Below, one piece after another: positions 25,781 through 35,053 of a stretch of DNA of 64,000 nt. This DNA comes from Natronosalvus amylolyticus (GTDB lineage Archaea > Halobacteriota > Halobacteria > Halobacteriales > Natrialbaceae), in NCBI RefSeq assembly GCF_024298845.1, contig NZ_CP101158.1:40886-104885 (forward strand). Direction: 5' to 3'. Position 1 is the first letter of the stretch, and each line of letters begins with the position of its first letter. Below the pieces are notes generated by a model. That model had not been told where the DNA came from, did no database searches, and saw only the letters and a program-made list of their open reading frames with translations. Position numbers and translations under genes: made by a program.

Positions 25781-28261
25781 ATGAGTTCCAACACTACCCA
25801 CGAAACCGCACCTAGCGTACAGCCCAGTGACGACGATAAACTCGAGAAGATAATCGACCGCCAGCAGTCAAAACGCGCCCTCGAACGTCTCGAGGAAGAC
25901 AATCGTGAAATCGAATCTCGCGTTCGCGAACTGCTGGCCGAAGCCGACAAAGCCCTGGTGGGCGAGAGCCCGCACGATCCGGGCGACCTTCTCGAGACGA
26001 TTCACTGGTATCTCGTCAATGATGAACGCGTACAGGACTTACTCAGGCCCGCAGACGACCGCCTCGATGCCGCCACGAAGGCGTGGTTCGAACGCCATAT
26101 TCGCGCTCGAGCGCAGGGCAAGCACCCACCCGCTGGCGAAGAGTTCAAAGTCGCCTACAGAGTCGCCGTTGCCCTCGAGTACACCTACGCCTACGGTGAC
26201 TCTTCGCGGTACATCCCCGTCAAAATGGAATCACTCGACATTCCAGGGGCGGCTTCAACCCCATCGAAGGCTATCAACCCCGTAGGGCGTCGGAGACTCT
26301 CGAAAACACAGACCCGCGACGAAACCAAAGACGAAGTGCGAATCAATCACGAAGACTGCGAACACGTCCTAGTGATTGCCCTCCCAAGAAAGGGCAAGGA
26401 CTCGACGATCGTCAATATCGCAGGCAACCTCAAAGACCAACACGGCTACAAGTGGTTTTCCTGCCTGGATGACGGGCGCAACGAAACGCCGATGATCGGT
26501 ATCCCGAACGACGAAAAGGCTATTCTCGAGAACCTCGAGCAACTCAATCAGTCCCCCAAAGCCTACGATACGCGGGTGTACGTCCCCGACACGAGTGGCG
26601 TCCCCGACGTGCTTCCATCAAACTTCAAGCCCTTTACAATCGGTATCGACACGCTCACTCCCCGGTTGATCCTCCGACTCGCGGGAATCACGACCGACGA
26701 CTCGAATACGATGCGTCGGATCGGGCAGGCACTCGAGGAAGCCAAACTCCAAAACGGCGGTGTCGAAAAACTCGTCGCGCTGTTGAACGAGTACGCCGAA
26801 GAGATTGAAGCGACGATTACGGTCACCGAGTTGATCGACGACGAATTCGAGAGCGAAGGCGGCCACGATGTCGTGGCTGACGCCTCACAGGTCGAAGAGG
26901 ACTATTCCGTCCGAGAGTTCAACACGACGATGGATGCTGATGACGTTCTCGAGGAGTGCGCTCAATCCATCATGATGTTGGCTGGCGAGGGCCTGATTGC
27001 AGATTCCGGCGAGGAGACCAACCTCAATATCAAAGCCGAACTCGCCGCTCAAGACCGGGTGGCCGTGTTGAACTGTAACTTCCTCGAGCCACGGAATGAG
27101 GCGCTCAAGTACATCATCCTCAATCTCTGGTTGCGTCTGATCTTCCGCGCTCGAGACGAAAACTCGAGACTCCCACGGGCACTGCTCGAGATTCGAGAGT
27201 TGAAGGATATCTGCCCTTCGGTGATGGCGAACGCCCAGTACAACAAAGAGGTGAAAGCGCTGCGGAATACGATCTACGAAATCGCCACTCGAGGCGGCTC
27301 TCGCCGAATCCTCATGCTCGGCAGTACGCAGAAACTCAATGACGTGTACAAGGCCGTCCGGACGAATATGCCCGTGAAGATTCTCCTCCAGTTGGGCGAA
27401 GAAGAGATTATGACGCTGGATAGGTCCTATGACTTCACGCCCAGACAGCAAGAGCAACTCACAGGGTTCGACCCCGGCTGGGGAATGCTGTTGAACGACG
27501 GCGAGGCTCATTACCCAATCCAGTGGCGTGGCGCTCGCTGTGGTCTGGGGCTAGGTGACGAACACTGGCGGGATCGGTATGGCAAGGCCTGGGGCGCTCG
27601 AGTCCGACAGGGCTTCCGTGACGGCTGGAAAACCCGGCACCGAGACAGCGACTACTGGGTGAACACACAGACGGGTGCAGTCAACGCCATCGATATCTCG
27701 AACGACGATATACCGGAGTTAGGTGAGTGGCACCTCACGCTCGCGGATATCCGCAAACACGTCCCCGCTACGTTTGCTTTCGAAGCAATCGAAGCGGGCG
27801 AGACGATCGACAGGCAACTCCTCGATACCACGCTTGAAGCTCGACGAGATGGCGAGATACCGAGTCCCCTAGCGCTCCGGAAAGCCGACCGTCGAACCGA
27901 ACGTACGCTAACCTTTGCGTCCGAAGAGGAAGCCAGAGAACAGCGCAAGCGCCAAATCCTGAATCAAGAGAGCGTTCCGAAGTGTCTCGAGGGCTGGCTG
28001 GGTGAGAGTAAACGCGATATGCGGGAGAAACTACTCACGATTCTCGAGGCCGTGAACGGAGATGACCGTGACGAGATTACAGGCGGTCGCCAGATCGCCG
28101 AAGCCTCCGGTGTCCCCTATGGAACGGTCACTCATTACATCAAATCCGGCGGGCAACTCGAGCGGTGTCTAACCAAATCCGACGATGGCGTGTACAAACT
28201 CACGGGAATCGGTCGGCGAGCGCTCAAAATCGATTGGGAAGATTTGGACCGCTTCTTCTGA
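25781..28261 (+). CDS. Translocase-like ATPase (HerA/VirD4/TraG superfamily) with C-terminal winged helix
   Basis: The 826-residue protein has a Walker A-like LPRKGKDSTIVNIAGNL (about 205-220), a Walker B-like ALLEIRELKDICPS (about 466-480), and a sensor region GGSRRILMLGSTQKLNDVYKAV (about 507-528) like the STQ motif of type IV coupling proteins. Walker A has GKDST rather than GKT/S, typical of some coupling-protein lineages. A winged-helix DNA-binding domain ends the protein (about 750-826, EITGGRQIAEASGVPYG). A hexameric DNA pump acting with the upstream membrane proteins is inferred. Confidence 0.75.
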   Translation: MSSNTTHETAPSVQPSDDDKLEKIIDRQQSKRALERLEEDNREIESRVRELLAEADKALVGESPHDPGDLLETIHWYLVNDERVQDLLRPADDRLDAATKAWFERHIRARAQGKHPPAGEEFKVAYRVAVALEYTYAYGDSSRYIPVKMESLDIPGAASTPSKAINPVGRRRLSKTQTRDETKDEVRINHEDCEHVLVIALPRKGKDSTIVNIAGNLKDQHGYKWFSCLDDGRNETPMIGIPNDEKAILENLEQLNQSPKAYDTRVYVPDTSGVPDVLPSNFKPFTIGIDTLTPRLILRLAGITTDDSNTMRRIGQALEEAKLQNGGVEKLVALLNEYAEEIEATITVTELIDDEFESEGGHDVVADASQVEEDYSVREFNTTMDADDVLEECAQSIMMLAGEGLIADSGEETNLNIKAELAAQDRVAVLNCNFLEPRNEALKYIILNLWLRLIFRARDENSRLPRALLEIRELKDICPSVMANAQYNKEVKALRNTIYEIATRGGSRRILMLGSTQKLNDVYKAVRTNMPVKILLQLGEEEIMTLDRSYDFTPRQQEQLTGFDPGWGMLLNDGEAHYPIQWRGARCGLGLGDEHWRDRYGKAWGARVRQGFRDGWKTRHRDSDYWVNTQTGAVNAIDISNDDIPELGEWHLTLADIRKHVPATFAFEAIEAGETIDRQLLDTTLEARRDGEIPSPLALRKADRRTERTLTFASEEEAREQRKRQILNQESVPKCLEGWLGESKRDMREKLLTILEAVNGDDRDEITGGRQIAEASGVPYGTVTHYIKSGGQLERCLTKSDDGVYKLTGIGRRALKIDWEDLDRFF

Positions 28262-28401
28262 TCGTGAATCGAGTTCCGATGCACGCGATGATTCAACTCA
28301 CACCCCGACGCCCGATAGTACTTTTATAACCCACACGAATCACGCACGGGATACCGTGTTCGGGTAGGTCGTACACACTAGTGTAGACGCGCGAATTAAA
28401 A

Positions 28402-29598
28402 TCAGATCACATCGCCGTTCACCGTGGTGAACTCTCTGTTGTCGCGGGTCACACACGCCAGAAACACGCCCACAAAACCACCTGACGATACAGTGACCAG
28501 GCTATTCGACCGCCAATCGATATAAATACTGTTTTCAGTTCCAAACCCTCTCGGAGCGTTGAACAGGACTAACCCATTGTTTGATCTATGTGGTGATAGG
28601 GGAGAGATTATGCCTTCCAAATATTCTCGTTCCACCACGTTCCCAGTGCCAATTTTCAGTGGAAAACTATGGGTTCGACCCGAACTATATCAGTCAGAGG
28701 AATGCGCGTTACACATCGGACTGCATATTGCCAATTGGTGTCCCCACAAAGAGAGATTATCCGGTTTTAGCACCGACATCGATTTAATTGTGTAAGAATC
28801 CTCTTTATCGAATCCAACTGTACCACCTCTGACACGGTAGGTCAGATGTTGGGTCCTATCGATAGCATCTCGGACTTCTTCATCTTGCGATTCAATGTCA
28901 CTGAATGTGAAGGGGTTTTTGGCTGCGATGATATCCGCATCACCGGTTTCTTCTTGATCCAGTGGATATACTTCTTGCAGGTCCTGCTGATCCCCCCTGA
29001 CAGTAATACTCGCAACTTCGGTTTCTCGCTGCGGGACTGGTCGACCCTTGTTATCCTGAACCATCTTCTCAAGATTCGGCCAAGTTAACACCGGGCTATC
29101 CATCAAGACTCCAGACTCCCAATCATAAACAATCTCCCACTCTGACTCATCCTGATCAGAGTAGGATTTGCCTCCTCGTAGGAATAGATAGAAGAGACCA
29201 TATTCGATCGGAGCGAGAATTACGAAACAGGGCCTGTGCATACGGAGCTCCTGGCTGTACCTACTCTCTAATGTTCCCTTCAACTCCTCGCCAAGCGTGA
29301 AGGCATTTCGGAGATCATCTGCAAGATTCTCAATGCCACTGGCGTGGAAACTGTAGTCGGAATACTGCAGAGTATAAAATAACTGCCCTTGGTCAGTCTT
29401 AACATCGAGGTGTGTCTCAACTTTCTCGATAAACTGTAAGATTTCATTGGGTGACGCCCAGCCATCAGCCACGGGTAGATTGACAGTTACGGATTTGCCA
29501 GGTTGTGCAGGATCATAGGAGTGAATACCGTGAAATGGAACTAAACTTCCATAGCCGCCGATTGAGATCGCTCGTTTATCGTAGTTGTCTGGAACCAT
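28402..29598 (-). pseudogene. Low-GC gene of unknown function split by an in-frame stop
   Basis: A 302-residue frame (28690-29598) reads well from MVPDNYDKRAISIGGYG. It ends at a TGA at 28690-28692, after which the same frame stays open for 95 more codons to 28402 (NVVEREYLEGIISPLS...GDVI). Together this would be about 400 residues. Base composition is far lower in GC than its neighbours, so it is probably acquired. The first part could still be a functional shorter protein. No family is recognised. Confidence 0.55.
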
Positions 29599-29766
29599 TT
29601 GTATTCACATTATCTCTGAAACGTGGATTGATATGTCTTCTGGAAATGAATAAAAACCAATATTTTAAGATGAGTACACGGCATTTGACGTCCAAAATCT
29701 TCCAACCATTGAAATAGGTGTCCAATATCTCAGTTTTGAAAATACAAGCACGGTTGATAACTCCTC

Positions 29767-31350
29767 TCACTCATCATAGCGCATATTGTACTGTCGGTAG
29801 GCCTCGAGTTGCTCGAGGAACGTTCGCCTGGTATCCAACAGCGGCTCGTCGACGCCTGGTGAGTCGGGTTTGGGTAAGGGCACGTCGACGGCGGCCAGTA
29901 CCTCCCTATGGTCAACCCCGCTGATCGTCTCGGTGAGCTGTGAGCGATACTTCGTAATTCGTTCGTCCTCGCGAACTGCGTACTCTCTGTCCTCGAGCAT
30001 ACTCAATCCCTGCTGGGCGGCTTCGATATCGCCCTCGAGCCGATCCTGGTATCGATCAACGGCCTGCCGAAGTTCCTCGAGTGCGGTTTCAATCTCGTCT
30101 TCGCGTGCGTAGAAGGCTCTCTGGAGGGCCTCGCGAGCGTCGTCTCGAGCGTCACTCATGCGCTCTTTGATTCGCTCGCCGAGCTCGGCGTCGTAGAAGG
30201 CCTCGAGTCTCTCCTCGAGTTCCTTCTCGAACGCTTCGGGGTAGCGCGTCGAAAACCCCTGAATCTCGACGGGATACTGCCCAGCATACTCTCGGAACAG
30301 TTGTTTCTGCGTTTCATACCCTTTCGCAGCGGCCACGCCGCGCTCGAGGCCATCGGGCACCTTCGCCGGGTCGCCTGGAATCCCGTATTCTTTGACCTGC
30401 GCTTTGGTCACCGCGCCTTTCACCAACTCGACGTCGACGTCGTTCAGCGCACCGAGTACCTCGAGCTTGCGCCCCGCCGAAAGCGGCATATCTGCGCCTT
30501 TGGAATCCCAGTCCGAGACGATCACGACGGCAAGGTCCTGGTTTCGTGTCGCCGCAATGTCGATGGCTTTCTCACACATCGTTAGTGAGAACTCTCCCTT
30601 CCCCGCTTCACGGATGGTCGCACCGTACTCCCCCGCAAGCGCTTCGGGAATCACGCCCGATTTTTCGGACCAAATCTCGATATAGTATCGCTGTTCGGCA
30701 TTCGCGTCGAAATACATCCGATGGAAGGCCTGATCGGCAACCATCTTCGCTGCCGTCTCGATGAACGTCCCCGTATCCTCGAATAGGATCTCAGCAGGCT
30801 CAATTCTCGAGGGCAACCGTGCATGGCGATAGCCGTCATCAACGTCGATATCGCTGGCAATATCGTGTAGATCCGTCTCGCCTGTATTCGGCAGTGGCCG
30901 ATCGACGCTCTCGAAGGCCGTAGGTGTAACATCTGTGTTCGTCGAGTCTTCGATGCGACTCGAGTCGATCAGCCCCAGGATACGCGCCCATTTGAACGCC
31001 TCTTTCAGTTCAATCCAACAGCGATTCGAGTGGGCGTACTCACTCCCATCCCGCATTTCGTAGCCTTTCCCCAGGATTCGGTAATGAAAGTCTCGAGCGT
31101 GCGTTTCGGGCTCGCCCTCTTGCTCGTAGATATCGGCTACCCACTCGGCCTTCTCGAGATCGGCAGGTGAGATATAGGCAGCATCGTTCTTACGCGATTG
31201 AGCGAGAAAGTCCTCAACGGTGGCTTCTTCGCCACGGTCGCGGGCTTCTTGAGCCATCGTTTTGATTCGCTCGCGAAGGGTCGGTATATCAGCCGGTTCG
31301 TCGATCACCGCAGAGAGTGGTTGGTCATCAAGTCGGTCGCCGTCGTCCAT
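29767..31350 (-). CDS. TOPRIM-like domain protein with long coiled coil
   Basis: The ATG at 31350 gives 527 residues; an upstream ATG at 31407 adds 19. A helical N-terminal domain holds DIPTLRERIKTMAQEARDRG. It is followed by a TOPRIM-like core: conserved Glu in YYIEIWSEKSGVIPEAL (about 225-240) and the DxD in VVIVSDWDSKGADMPLS (about 275-290). An acidic coiled-coil end completes it. TOPRIM domains occur in primases, topoisomerases and OLD nucleases. Probably a DNA-processing protein of the element. A decayed copy lies at 32295-32764. Confidence 0.7.
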   Translation of the reverse strand: MDDGDRLDDQPLSAVIDEPADIPTLRERIKTMAQEARDRGEEATVEDFLAQSRKNDAAYISPADLEKAEWVADIYEQEGEPETHARDFHYRILGKGYEMRDGSEYAHSNRCWIELKEAFKWARILGLIDSSRIEDSTNTDVTPTAFESVDRPLPNTGETDLHDIASDIDVDDGYRHARLPSRIEPAEILFEDTGTFIETAAKMVADQAFHRMYFDANAEQRYYIEIWSEKSGVIPEALAGEYGATIREAGKGEFSLTMCEKAIDIAATRNQDLAVVIVSDWDSKGADMPLSAGRKLEVLGALNDVDVELVKGAVTKAQVKEYGIPGDPAKVPDGLERGVAAAKGYETQKQLFREYAGQYPVEIQGFSTRYPEAFEKELEERLEAFYDAELGERIKERMSDARDDAREALQRAFYAREDEIETALEELRQAVDRYQDRLEGDIEAAQQGLSMLEDREYAVREDERITKYRSQLTETISGVDHREVLAAVDVPLPKPDSPGVDEPLLDTRRTFLEQLEAYRQYNMRYDE

Positions 31351-31454
31351 GTCCGTACGTAGGGAACTTGATGGGCTAGCCGTTGGGGCCACCAACCCTA
31401 TCGACATCGACTTCAGCCGAAGTTATATATCGAACCGACAACATTACTGAGGTT

Positions 31455-32288
31455 ATGGGCGTTGTTCGACGAGAAGGGGATTGGCGGCTCGAGAAAGAGA
31501 ATGACGGCCTCTATATGGTTACTTACCAAAAACGAACGGAGGCCATAATCACCACTCCAGAGTACAAACCCCAGATGTTCGACGACAGTTTCCATGTCGG
31601 TGTAACGGAGTACGGGGCTGATTCGGCAGCCGAAGCTCGAGAGGTGTTCGAAGATATTGTGGAAAACAATTCAGCATCTATCCTCCCAGGTCTGGGCCGA
31701 TCCGATTCGGGTAATGGAGCCGGCTTTCCGGCAGGTTCAACAGGTACAGAACAATCCAATGGGCTGGAGGATCTTCCACCCGGTGGAATTGCGTTAGTAA
31801 TGCTACTCGCTGGCGGCTCCATTCTGTTCTCCGGCTTGTTTGAATTCGGAACAGTAGGGTTCTACATTGGGGCTGTACTGATTCTTACAGGGCTCGCGAT
31901 CATAGCGTGGGCAATTGCGATTTACAACAAGGAGGGCCCTAAGGAGGCCTGGTCCTTTCTTATCACATTAGAATCTGGTAATGAATCTGATACAGAATCC
32001 GATACTGGGGATACAAACAAGGATACTGTCGAACACACACCGCCTACCCCACAGAAAATGAGGGATGAACTGTACTTCGAGCGTGCTAACCAACAATGTG
32101 AATGGTGTGGAAAGCGAACAGATCACCCGGAGGTTCACCATATTAAACCCAGAAGTGAAGGTGGTCCAAACGAGCCCTCGAATTTGATTGTTCTCTGCCC
32201 CGAGGACCACAGTAAAGCGGATTCTGGAGGGATTTCACGGACGAAGTTACGCGCAAAGGTTCGCCGGCAAACGGAACTGAAGGCATAG
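31455..32288 (+). CDS. Membrane-tethered HNH endonuclease-like protein
   Basis: The ATG at 31455 gives 277 residues. An N-terminal soluble domain (about 1-80) is followed by two membrane spans (about 111-157, IALVMLLAGGSILFSGLF... VLILTGLAIIAWAIAIY). A C-terminal HNH domain (about 222-270) has CEWCG, VHHIKP, NLIVLC and DH, that is, the Cys pair, HH, Asn and His of the family. The nuclease would face the cytoplasm at the membrane. An entry-exclusion or defence role is inference. Confidence 0.78.
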   Translation: MGVVRREGDWRLEKENDGLYMVTYQKRTEAIITTPEYKPQMFDDSFHVGVTEYGADSAAEAREVFEDIVENNSASILPGLGRSDSGNGAGFPAGSTGTEQSNGLEDLPPGGIALVMLLAGGSILFSGLFEFGTVGFYIGAVLILTGLAIIAWAIAIYNKEGPKEAWSFLITLESGNESDTESDTGDTNKDTVEHTPPTPQKMRDELYFERANQQCEWCGKRTDHPEVHHIKPRSEGGPNEPSNLIVLCPEDHSKADSGGISRTKLRAKVRRQTELKA

Positions 32289-32294
32289 AGTTCT

Positions 32295-32764
32295 CCTACC
32301 AGATCCCGTTCTTAACAATCTGATTATCGAATTTTGAACCCAGTTCGGCGTCGAAATCCGGTTTCACTGATTCCTCGAGTACCGTCTTGTACGCTGCTGG
32401 ATACCGAGATTCGAGCGCTCATATCTCGACTGGGTGTTGGCCTGCCCACTCTCGAAACAGCTCCTTGTGGCTTTCATACCCTTTCCCGACGATCTGGTAG
32501 TGAAATCCTCGTCGGTGGATTTCGGGCTGGCCCTCTTGCTCGTAGATATCGACCACCCAGTCTGCTTTCTCGAGGTCAGATGGGGCGACATAGGTTGCGT
32601 CGTGATTGGGCCAACAGGTCTTCGACGGTGAGGTCTTCGCCCGTCTCTCGAGCCGCTCGAGCCATCAACTCGAACCGTTGGCGAAGGTCGGGGATATCCG
32701 ACCGGCCGGATACGAGGTCTGTGAGACGGACGCTCGAGGCTTCCGGTGGCTCATCCTCAGTCAT
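32295..32764 (-). pseudogene. Decayed, internally deleted copy of the TOPRIM-like gene
   Basis: MTEDEPPEASSVRLTDL...DLLAQSRR matches the start of the 29767-31350 protein. After a frameshift near 32605 the match resumes as DATYVAPSDLEKADWVVDIY through IVGKGYE. It then jumps straight to SHKELFREWAGQHPVEI, which in the intact gene lies about 265 residues later after AAKGYE. An in-frame TGA follows. The deletion joins two KGYE codon runs. Confidence 0.8.
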
Positions 32765-32894
32765 ACCGGGAAAAGGTATCTTGAAGGGTTAAAAACGGCT
32801 TCCGGCAAGTGACTAATCTCCTATAGAGTTACCTCTCATAGGTAACTAAGATGGGTTGTCTAAGGGTTACCCACAAAACATGATGGCTCTTATG

Positions 32895-33521
32895 TCATTC
32901 ATCCTTAAAACAATCGTCAACTTCTTCTGCCCTACGCAATTCCATAGTTCCATGATTGTTTCTTTCTTGATCAGTATAGTACTCCCCTTGGAGCAATTCG
33001 TTCCCACTACTGTCAGTCATGTATCTCAGAGTATTAGTTCCTTCATGGGAACGGCGATTAGATGAACTATCTCGGGGGTAGTTTCTGTAAGTGAATATGA
33101 GCTGTGGTCTCCCTTTATCTGTGACGAAACTTGCACTCGTACTTTCGGAAATTGACTTTGAAAAGTCTCCGTCCACCTCGATTTCAGACCATTTTTGATG
33201 TATGGTAAAAGTTGGGCGCATCGGGCCATTTCCGTTCGAACTATTATACGAAGAATCTAAAGGGCCTACCCACTGTCCTTCAATATTTGGAACTCCTGAA
33301 AATCTTCGTGTGATCGGCCATTTCCATAAGTAATTATTAAACACCCATAGAAGGATCGAAAATGAAAGAAAGACGGATGCGGATACACTTTCAACTGTGA
33401 AAGGGACTCTTCCATCTATTATCGAAAGCAAATAATTCACAAGATTAGCTATCACGATAGCAGCCAGCATTATAAACCCTGAAATCTTCGGTCGAGACCC
33501 ATCAATAGAGTAAGAATGCAT
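32895..33521 (-). CDS. cap15: Cap15-like CBASS effector (two TM plus beta-barrel)
   Basis: The ATG at 33521 overlaps the CD-NTase stop (TGATG) and gives 208 residues. Two membrane segments (about 14-36, IMLAAIVIANLVNYLLSII; about 50-68, VFLSFSILLWVFNNYLW) precede a beta-rich domain opening GVPNIEGQWVGPL. It continues with FTIHQKWSEIEVDGDFSKS and Ser-rich strands. This is the S-2TM-beta layout of Cap15. Known Cap15 proteins bind a cyclic nucleotide in the barrel and oligomerise to disrupt the membrane. GC is low, suggesting transfer. Confidence 0.8.
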   Translation of the reverse strand: MHSYSIDGSRPKISGFIMLAAIVIANLVNYLLSIIDGRVPFTVESVSASVFLSFSILLWVFNNYLWKWPITRRFSGVPNIEGQWVGPLDSSYNSSNGNGPMRPTFTIHQKWSEIEVDGDFSKSISESTSASFVTDKGRPQLIFTYRNYPRDSSSNRRSHEGTNTLRYMTDSSGNELLQGEYYTDQERNNHGTMELRRAEEVDDCFKDE

Positions 33522-34438
33522 CACCACTCCTCCCACAACTCCCGAAAAGCCCAAATAGTGTCTTCTGCATCACTCACATTCCATCTTTCTGACTCGTGAT
33601 CTACACAGAGATCATATTGTTTAGACTGTTCTTCAAATTCAGTAACATCACTAGCCTCTAAGTATTCCACCACAGAGAGATACCTATCTTGCAAACTCGT
33701 CATTTTAAATTTTGAATTTGCAATATTGAACAGCAAACCTTCGATATAATACGATGATACGGCATTGGAACCAATATAATCTCGAGAAATCGCGTGGTCT
33801 CTTGCTTTTTTAAACATTCGAATTGTAGGCTTATAATTCATATTAGTATTCCCATTTTTCTGGCTACCGTTTCTGCGGTGTTCTTCTGAATAATTGATTA
33901 TTGTTTTGGAAATTAGTTGTTGAGTTTTAAAATACATTCCCTCAGTCCAATTCTCCTCACCGTTTTCGGGGAATGCGTTATAATTTCGATATTCTACACA
34001 AGCCACTACATCTGCATCAACTGGAATGTTAGTTTCATCGTTTGATTTAACCTTAATAGCCTTAGATCCCGGATCAACATTCCCAATGCCAAAATAGTTT
34101 TTCAAGGCTGCAAGAACAGTTTGGTAGAACTCCTGGAAGGTATAATCAGATTCAGAATATTGGTCCCAAAATCTTTGTTTTTCTCCAAGTGATAAACCAC
34201 TGAGGTCTTCTTCGAACGGCTTTGTGAGTTTAACTACTACATCAACATCATTACTTCCCCACAGGTTAGTGTGGTTGGCATATGATCCTTGCAAGTGAAT
34301 TCGGTAATTATGCTCAAAATCGCCTAATCCGTACCGTTCATTATTAACAGCATTTTGTACTGATTGATAGGTGCGCTTAGAATTCGTAACAGCTCCTTGG
34401 GTAGTCCACCCTTCTAGCGTGCCTTCTGGGATGGTCAT
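33521..34438 (-). CDS. CD-NTase (cGAS/DncV-like nucleotidyltransferase) of CBASS
   Basis: The 305-residue protein has the nucleotidyltransferase signature GSYANHTNLWGSNDVDVVVKL (G-S then D-x-D, about 50-70) and the third acidic residue in NIPVDADVVAC (about 140). The C-terminal part is helical, as in SMODS proteins. On phage sensing such enzymes make cyclic di- or trinucleotides. It is coupled to the Cap15-like gene; no Cap2/Cap3 genes follow, so this is a minimal type I CBASS. The nucleotide product cannot be told from sequence. Confidence 0.85.
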   Translation of the reverse strand: MTIPEGTLEGWTTQGAVTNSKRTYQSVQNAVNNERYGLGDFEHNYRIHLQGSYANHTNLWGSNDVDVVVKLTKPFEEDLSGLSLGEKQRFWDQYSESDYTFQEFYQTVLAALKNYFGIGNVDPGSKAIKVKSNDETNIPVDADVVACVEYRNYNAFPENGEENWTEGMYFKTQQLISKTIINYSEEHRRNGSQKNGNTNMNYKPTIRMFKKARDHAISRDYIGSNAVSSYYIEGLLFNIANSKFKMTSLQDRYLSVVEYLEASDVTEFEEQSKQYDLCVDHESERWNVSDAEDTIWAFRELWEEW

Positions 34439-34616
34439 ATAGATCCCCGCGTTGAAGCAAGCGGAATAAGATCAAACAGATTCATCTTTCTTATCCTACC
34501 AAAGGACTGGGAAGGTTCTTAATGATTTTCAGAGCGGAGTGAAAGTAATGTACGCTGCTTACTTTCGGTTTGGGCGTGAAATCGCACTCTAGTAAGTCCC
34601 GCGTCACCGTGTTCAC

Positions 34617-34796
34617 ATGCCTGGCAAGATCTTCGAAATCACCCTCTCGGAGATCGGCCGGATCGAGGAACTCGATAAGCGAGTGGAGCGCCTCGAAGAC
34701 GAGATCGAAGAACTCCGCGGCCAGTTGGATGCCGAGAATTTCCTCTCCTACTTGTTTTCTAACACAAAAGTTCGTCGGTTAGCACGCCGGATCTGA
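34617..34796 (+). CDS. Small coiled-coil protein (59 aa)
   Basis: The ATG-to-TGA frame encodes MPGKIFEITLSEIGRIEELD, then KRVERLEDEIEELRGQ, a clear heptad repeat, ending KVRRLARRI. It lies between the CBASS pair and the integrase. It could be a small regulator or recombination accessory protein; no family is recognised. The rest of the 34439-35053 spacer has nothing else I can support. Confidence 0.6.
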   Translation: MPGKIFEITLSEIGRIEELDKRVERLEDEIEELRGQLDAENFLSYLFSNTKVRRLARRI

Positions 34797-35053
34797 CGAT
34801 ATAGAATCGTGACGGCCTAAGCGATACAGAACTACTTCGTTGAAATCAGCACTTAAATTCCATATAGCGTTATTTGGTTTACCACGGTTCTACACACCCA
34901 TGCCCACTATAGTACTTATCCCGGTTGTCCCAGGCCCGACAACTTGGTTAGCAGTATTTTTATGTGACTGTCACGAATGTTGCAATACGTGAAAATGCGA
35001 GATTTAGAATACACCAGAACCCCAGATTTCGGGTTACTCGAGGTGTTAGAGCG

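Noticed and set aside
28360..28400. A short repeat around CTAGTGTAGACGCG after the ATPase gene as an attachment site
   Set aside because: I found no second copy in the window and no tRNA nearby, so there is nothing to support an att site.
34570..34782. 70-codon frame with Ser/Arg-rich product
   Set aside because: The frame shifted by two encodes a regular coiled-coil protein (34617-34796) with normal acidic composition.
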